Assembly: GCF_000499385.1 (NCBI RefSeq)
Contig: NW_013652199.1
Coordinates: 50,001 to 70,874 of the forward strand
Direction: 5' to 3'
DNA: 20,874 bases
DNA from: Eimeria necatrix
Taxonomy: Eukaryota > Apicomplexa > Conoidasida > Eucoccidiorida > Eimeriidae
The position numbers were made by a program, and so were the translations under genes. The notes beneath the pieces are model-generated. The model did not search any database. It was given only the letters and a program-made list of their open reading frames with translations, and was not told where the DNA came from. Positions 15,981 to 20,874 of the stretch are shown here, piece after piece (the stretch's first letter is position 1; every line of letters begins with the position of its first letter).

Positions 15981-18011
15981 CTAAGCAGGCGCATCCTCAG
16001 GAGGAAAGCGCATGCAGAAAGGTGAAGTAATGCGGAAATGATAAAGCAAAGGCATATGCTGCAGGGCTTGCGCTACAGACACACGCAGAAAGCGTTCTTC
16101 CACGCATGCCCGACTTCCATATGCAGCGCTGCCGCCCCTCCGCTGGCAACTGGGGCCACTCCGCGGCAAGAAAGAGGCACGTGGGCTGAACCAGCTGTGG
16201 CTTATAAAATAGAAAGCAGGAGGCGATGTTCGCGCTTTTGCTGCAGCCACCTCTGGAGAGCACGCGGACCCTTGAGCTGGAGTCCAATGCGATTCAAGAC
16301 ATGTTTCGACTGAAAAGGGGGGAGAGAAGCGCAGTGGTCCTTCCTCTCCTGCTGGCCTCAGGCTGTGTAGAAGGTCCAAATCAGGCCCTTACTGCATTTG
16401 TAGCGCATTGCTGGCTACAGGCTGGTTCAAACAAACCGTGAGAACACGTGGAGGAATTCGAGCGAAGAGAGGCAGCGGAGGACAGTTAAAAACACAATTC
16501 GAGTGAAACAAATGCGAAGAAACGCAGTGATGCGCATAACACAGGGGATATGGAGTAAAGGCAAGGAAAATGAGAAAGGTTTCGTTGCCAATGGGCTTGA
16601 AGCAGCGGATGTCCAGTGGGTCGGCAGTTCGCCAGTCCCCTCACTTGATTCTTTCGGGGGTCAAACGATGCTCAAAACTTCCCCCAACTATAAAAAAGCT
16701 AAAGTGGACTGAAAAGAGTTCAAGCATTTCGCTGTTCTTTGCGTCTGTGGGCCACGACTCGCATGCCCACACCAAGGCCCCGACCGCTGTGCCTTTGGCC
16801 GCCAGTTTGAGCTCTGTGGAACAGACCAGCCTACTGGTAATGGCAGATTCAGGAAGCCGATTCAGGACTCATTGAAACAGCTAGTTTGAGGCTCTTGGAG
16901 AGCATTGCCGCAAAAGACATTGCACAGTCTGACCCCCAACGCTACTGCTCGCACATTTCAACCCAACGGTTCCCCTCTACAGTGGCTCAGCATGATATGA
17001 TTATCGTTTTGCTACTTTTGCAGCTCATCAGAACAAATACGCCATTAAAACAAAGAGATTTGCGCACATGCAATGCATGGAAGCATGCGCCCCCTCCTCG
17101 CAGCATGGTGGCGACAGGCAAGAACCTGGAAAATGATTACACTGCCATTTACAGATCCCAGAAAAACAATAGATCATCACTGCTGAAGAGGACAGAAAAA
17201 GTTGTGGCCACTTTCCCACCCAACGTGGCGTCGGTGTGCGGCGGAGGGAACGGCTGGTCTGTTCGTACTGGGTGTTGAAGGTTCATGCTTCATCTTCGGA
17301 TGGACCAGTTACTCAGGCAGCAACGAACTATTAACTTTGTTCTACTTCGTGTGTGTAGACTGCCGCCGTGTTTCTTCGCTCTTCCGTAGGGCCAAGGAGC
17401 CAGTCTGTGACACCGAAGTGCTTGCCCTACCTGGAGAACTGTAGGACACTCCGGGCAGTTCAAACGACAGGCGCCAATCGCAGGCCTCCGTCGTTGCGCC
17501 AGAGCTACTAGCGTTGAGACGCAGCTGCTGTAGCTCGACGGGAGAGGACTCCCCGAAGGGTGCAACCGCCACGACAAATTCTTTGTGGGCTTGCACACGG
17601 ACGCAGCGATACGCCGCGTGGCCACGAAATTCTGCCTTTTGTGGTGCGCGCGTAGTTTCTAATAAGCTAAAGTCGTAAGGGTGCATTGTGCAAATGTAGC
17701 CTTCGACATTCGAAGCTATAGCTGGTAGCTAAGCGAGAAAAGCCAGCCGACACGTCTCAGAAAATCCCTACCCTAAAGTAAGTAGGCTGTGAGCCGTGCT
17801 CCAGAACCTGCGCGGCGTTGAAATATAGTATTCTCTATTCCTTTCGAGCATTTGGTGGATGCTCCTGGCAAGTTCAAGCTGGCATCCACCGCGGTTTGCA
17901 GCATCAAGCAGCGCTCACCATAATGTGCGGAGGGCCGCCTAGATGCCGCTGCACTCACAAGCCATTCATGCCCTGCCCGCAACTATCTTCGGTGTTTGCG
18001 AACAGATCCAC
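15981..18011 (-). CDS. Unrecognised multi-exon gene, 5' end not fixed
   Basis: Six exons join with perfectly matching phases into 337 codons plus a TAG stop: 18011-17959, 17878-17808, 17721-17431, 17267-17220, 16813-16645 and 16362-15981. Donors are GTGAGT, GTTCTG, GTAGGG, GTGGGA and GTGAGG; acceptors all end in CAG. The product is non-repetitive. Segments include VDLFANTEDSCGQGMNG, SNVEGYICTMHPYDFSLLE, CDWRLSFELPG, PFPPPHTDATLELKLAAKG, VGALVWACESWPTDAK and HFSFFIVGGSFEHRLTPERI. I recognise no domain, signal peptide or clear membrane helix. The first listed exon starts at phase 0 without an ATG, so at least one upstream exon exists. A candidate has ATG at 18310 and a GTAAGT donor near 18263. 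The stop lies 168 bases from the PIP5K start on the same strand. A function cannot be given; the exon structure is the evidence for a gene. Confidence 0.6.
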
Positions 18012-18310
18012 CTGAACTAGTGAGCCGGCTGGCCACCAAGGCCCGCCATGCAACATGACGTAGCTGTGTTTACTTAAAAGTGCATGAGCAGTGACAGATT
18101 TACATTCCTGCGCCGAAGAGGCTATAATAACACGCCCAGCACATGGGATCTCGCAAAGTCCCGCTCACTCCGGCAACTGAAGGAACCACATCCGCTCCAC
18201 AGCACGTTCGTCAACTTACTGTCCGCAGCCTAAGACGCAGCTCGGCCTCCACACAGCAGATAAACTTACGAGACGCGGAGCTCACCGTGCTCACAGCCAT
18301 GCAGCAGCAT

Positions 18311-19177
18311 ACTGGGAGCTGCTTCCACTAACCAGTTTGCAGCCAAGCTCAACACGAGCTACCGAAGGGCGCAACGGCCGCAGCGTGCAGACGCTGCTGT
18401 AGATGACCTGTGTAACTCGGTCAAGCAGAATGGATCGAGCACGAGATTACGTACAGTACGTAGACAAATACGTACGTGCCTTTGCGGAAGCTTGTAAAAC
18501 CTTGAGGTAGCTGAAAGGTGCTGGAGGCTCCCCAGGCTCCGTTTTTAACCTGCCCTACGCCGTTTAGCGAGTGTCTGTTAAGCTTTGGCAGGTGAGCCTT
18601 TGCAGCTTTCCTGAAAAACCAGCGTAACTAAAGCCTGCCTGCAGGTTTTACTCAGAGACGCATAAAAACATGCCTACTCAATGCCGACCTCGAAAATAGG
18701 AAGAACTTCGTTCGCTATGTAGTGTTGTCCCGACGCTATCTGTTGGTTCTGAAGGAAAGCTTGATAGGTAAAGATGTCGAGATTTCACAGGGCAATCTGC
18801 ACAGCCAGCCAGCAGGATCACAGCTAGGCTCAAGAAATGCAGCTAGCAAACGGGAGAGCTTAAACATCGGGCCAAAAGGCGCCACCGCGGAGGTGAAATA
18901 AATTTGCAACCGTTAACAGGCAAGCAGTTTAACAGATCTAAAAACGTTAAAGGAGCACTCTGCTCTACACTGGCCTGCCTGCACTTCCTTTCCCCTGCTT
19001 GCTCCGCTCTGTCCTGCACAGACTTCCATAGGGCGCATCATCAAAAGAGAATTACTTTGCAGCGCTACCCTGCTGGATGACCCCAAGCAGAGGGGAAACT
19101 GCAAGAATAGTGCGTCAAGTGAAGGCGCTAGCTACAGAAGCTTCCGTGCTGCTCCTCGGAAGTGGGGGGCGAACACG
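18311..19177. other. Intergenic region between the unrecognised gene and the RBM39-like gene
   Basis: About 870 bases without a supported exon. Contains three TACGTA palindromes at 18448-18474 and one GAGACG near 18655, which resembles the WGAGACG promoter element known from Toxoplasma (a single occurrence, weak). Probably the promoter of the gene at 15981-18011 and the 3' UTR of the splicing-factor gene. Upstream exons of the former may hide here. Confidence 0.45.
18448..18474. promoter_or_regulatory. Three TACGTA palindromes in 27 bases
   Basis: TACGTA at 18448-18453, 18457-18462 and 18469-18474, the last extended to TACGTACGTG. It lies upstream of the candidate start of the unrecognised gene. 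A homotypic factor-binding cluster is possible but unproven. Confidence 0.3.
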
Positions 19178-20874
19178 TCACGAGGAGCTGCCGCTGCTGC
19201 TGTTGCCAGTATTTGTGCTGCTGTTGCCGCACACAGCATTGATCATGGCGTCCGTCGCGAACTCCGCGTGTATTTGGCGGCCCCCGAAGAATCTGCCGTT
19301 GAGTGCGTTCTGGGCGGCCAGAGCCACTGAAGGAGCTGTGAATTTAACAAAGACCCTTCCCTCCTCATCCTTCTCGCTGAGAGAAACCTGCACGACCGAT
19401 CCGTGCTTCCCGCATTCCTCTCTCACGTCATCCCGGATATCTTCGAAGTAATATTCGTCGTCGGCAGCACTTGGGTTGAACATTCCCCTCAGCACAAGAT
19501 TCGAAGTCATGACTCCCGGCGCCAGCCCCCCCACTCGAGGTCCGCTTGAACTGCGCAAGAACTGTTGCTAAAAACAGAAAACAGGCAAACAGCAGCAACA
19601 CACAAAAGCTCAAAACCCCAACCACTACACATATCGCCCACAAAAAGATAGCTGCAGTGAGCCTCTACCTTCGAATGCAAAGCTTTCCTTCGAAGCCGCA
19701 CTGCGTACCTTGTCTGTTGACGGAGAGGCCTGCACATGCTGCTGCTGCTGCGACTGCTGCTGGGAGTCGCTGGCGGTGGAGGCAGAGGTGCGCGCGCCGC
19801 CGGTGGACGCGAGCGCCGCAGTGGATCTGTCCATCAGTTTTTGCATAAGTGCCTGTTTGCGGGAAGGATCGTGAATGTATCCAATGTCATCATCATCGAG
19901 GCCTCCTTCATCGTCGCCGTCTTGCGCCTGGTTCGCGCCGTCCTGCACTGCCTGTGGCTGCTGCTGCCGCATGAGGCTGGCTGCCTTTTCAGCTAGCTGC
20001 TTCGCTAGCTGGGCTTCGTAGGAAACTTGCGTTGCTGCAACAACGTGCGGGGGGATCCCGGGGCCCCCCAGCATCCCCGGCATTCCCTGGGGCACTGCAA
20101 TCCCTCCTGGAGGCGTGGTGGGCGAGCCCTCCGGGAGGGAGCCTGAAAGCCGCACTCCGTCTGCTGCGTATCCTACCCTGAGTTCCTGTCCGTCGAGCTT
20201 AAGTTCAAACAAGCCCTTCAACACTCGTGGGCGTCGCCGGTGGCGGAGAACATGATGAAGGCGAAGCCGACGCCTTCCCCCGTGTTCGGGTCCGTGGGAA
20301 TGAGGATTTCTTGAATGGCGCCGAAGGGAGAAAAGAGCGCGTGCAGATCGTCTTTGGTCAAACTCGCGAGGTTCCCCACCAGCCCGCCGACGTACACCCG
20401 CATGGGAATCTGCAGCGAGGCCGCGTCGGGCGCGGGAGTGACTGGGCACTTGGCGGCTCTGGCGGCTCTGTTTTTTTCAGCCATTGAAGCCTGGACTCTG
20501 AGGGGCTGTCCTTTGAAGGAAATGCCGTTGAGCGCCATGGCTTTGATGACGGCTTCCTGGGTGTAGAACTCGACGTAGGCGACCCCCTTGGAAACGCCGG
20601 ACCGCTGGTCTCGGATTTGTTGAATATCGCGGATTTTGCCGGCATTTGCGGAAAAGAATTCGTAAATGTGCCTTTCATCGGCTTTCAGCGACAAGTTCAG
20701 CACCAGCACCGTGAGATCGTCGCGCCGCGCCTCCTCCACCTCCTTGCGCCGCAGCTCTTCCTCCCGCTGCCGGCGCAGCAGCTCCTCGCGGGGCCCCAGC
20801 CGGGTGGCGCCGCTGCCCGCGGCGGCGCCCTCGCCGGGGGCCCCCGCAGCCGCGGCGCCGCCGGAGCCCCCGGG
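19178..20874 (-). CDS. RBM39: RBM39/CAPER-alpha-like (CC1-family) splicing factor, 5' part beyond window, with RRM2 frameshift
   Basis: A nuclear pre-mRNA splicing factor that in other eukaryotes binds SF3B1-type partners and U2AF through its UHM. Exons: right edge to 19709 (GTACGC donor) and 19561-19178 (CAACAG acceptor, phase 0). Domains in order: Gly/Ala-rich then charged R/E segment; RRM1 with RNP2 LVLNLS and RNP1 KGVAYVEF, ending in the family signature QASMAEKNRAA; RRM2 with VYVGGL and GVGFAFIMF; a Pro/Gly-rich linker, an acidic stretch (LDDDDIGYIHD) and a short poly-Q segment; and a C-terminal UHM (NLVLRGMFNPS, DDVREECGKHG, GRVFVKF, then GRFF with the UHM R-X-F motif). RRM2 is interrupted: near 20220 the frame runs into a TGA, and the rest of RRM2 (LKGLFELKLDGQELRVGYA) continues in the frame reached by a one-base shift. 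The identity is secure. The start codon lies outside the window. Confidence 0.9.

Noticed and set aside
15660..16025. Arg-rich plus-strand ORF
   Set aside because: Antisense to PIP5K exon 1 and its promoter.
17771..17779. CCCTAAA telomere-like word
   Set aside because: A single occurrence with no tandem copies; not a telomeric repeat.

Overview
This window looks like nuclear DNA of a coccidian apicomplexan, most likely an Eimeria species. The left 8.3 kb is saturated with CAG/CTG triplet arrays. They lie in introns, between genes and in-frame as homopolymeric alanine runs, a hallmark of Eimeria genomes. The genes have many short exons with introns of roughly 80-400 bases and GTGAGY/GTAAGT-type donors. 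A kinase here carries the calcium-sensor front end described for an apicomplexan PIP5K (Plasmodium). The species assignment is inference; no database could be searched.

Layout. Positions 1-2020 (minus strand) hold the first part of a leucine-rich-repeat (LRR) protein gene, three exons visible, running off the left edge. Positions 2.2-8.3 kb are gene-poor and repeat-rich. The only firm genes there are six plus-strand tRNA-Cys(GCA) genes in 4.4 kb, set among CAG/CTG arrays, a CTAG/CTGG palindromic block, GGGGCCCC-type repeats, a 72-base minisatellite and AT-rich filler. Positions 8337-15812 (minus) hold a large multi-exon phosphatidylinositol-4-phosphate 5-kinase. It has an N-terminal neuronal-calcium-sensor-like EF-hand module, a coiled-coil linker and a complete lipid-kinase domain. 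Just upstream on the same strand (15981-18011 and probably beyond) is an unrecognised multi-exon gene whose six exons join with matching phases. Positions 19178-20874 (minus) hold the C-terminal two thirds of an RBM39/CAPER-alpha (CC1-like) splicing factor, cut by the right edge and carrying a one-base frameshift in RRM2.

The sequence changes character near 8.3 kb: low-complexity on the left, nearly repeat-free and exon-dense on the right. All four protein genes read on the minus strand and all tRNA genes on the plus strand. No operon-like coupling is expected. Calcium, phosphoinositide and splicing functions simply sit side by side.

The observations I rate highest are: the tRNA-Cys cluster, with one copy bearing a compensatory stem pair; a 21-base tandem repeat in the kinase gene in which three consecutive units each carry an in-phase GTGAGT donor; a recurring inverted-repeat motif GGTGT-N4-ACACC; and the unrecognised gene at 16-18 kb. 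Exon boundaries were worked out by hand from splice signals and reading phase. Where they could not be fixed this is stated.
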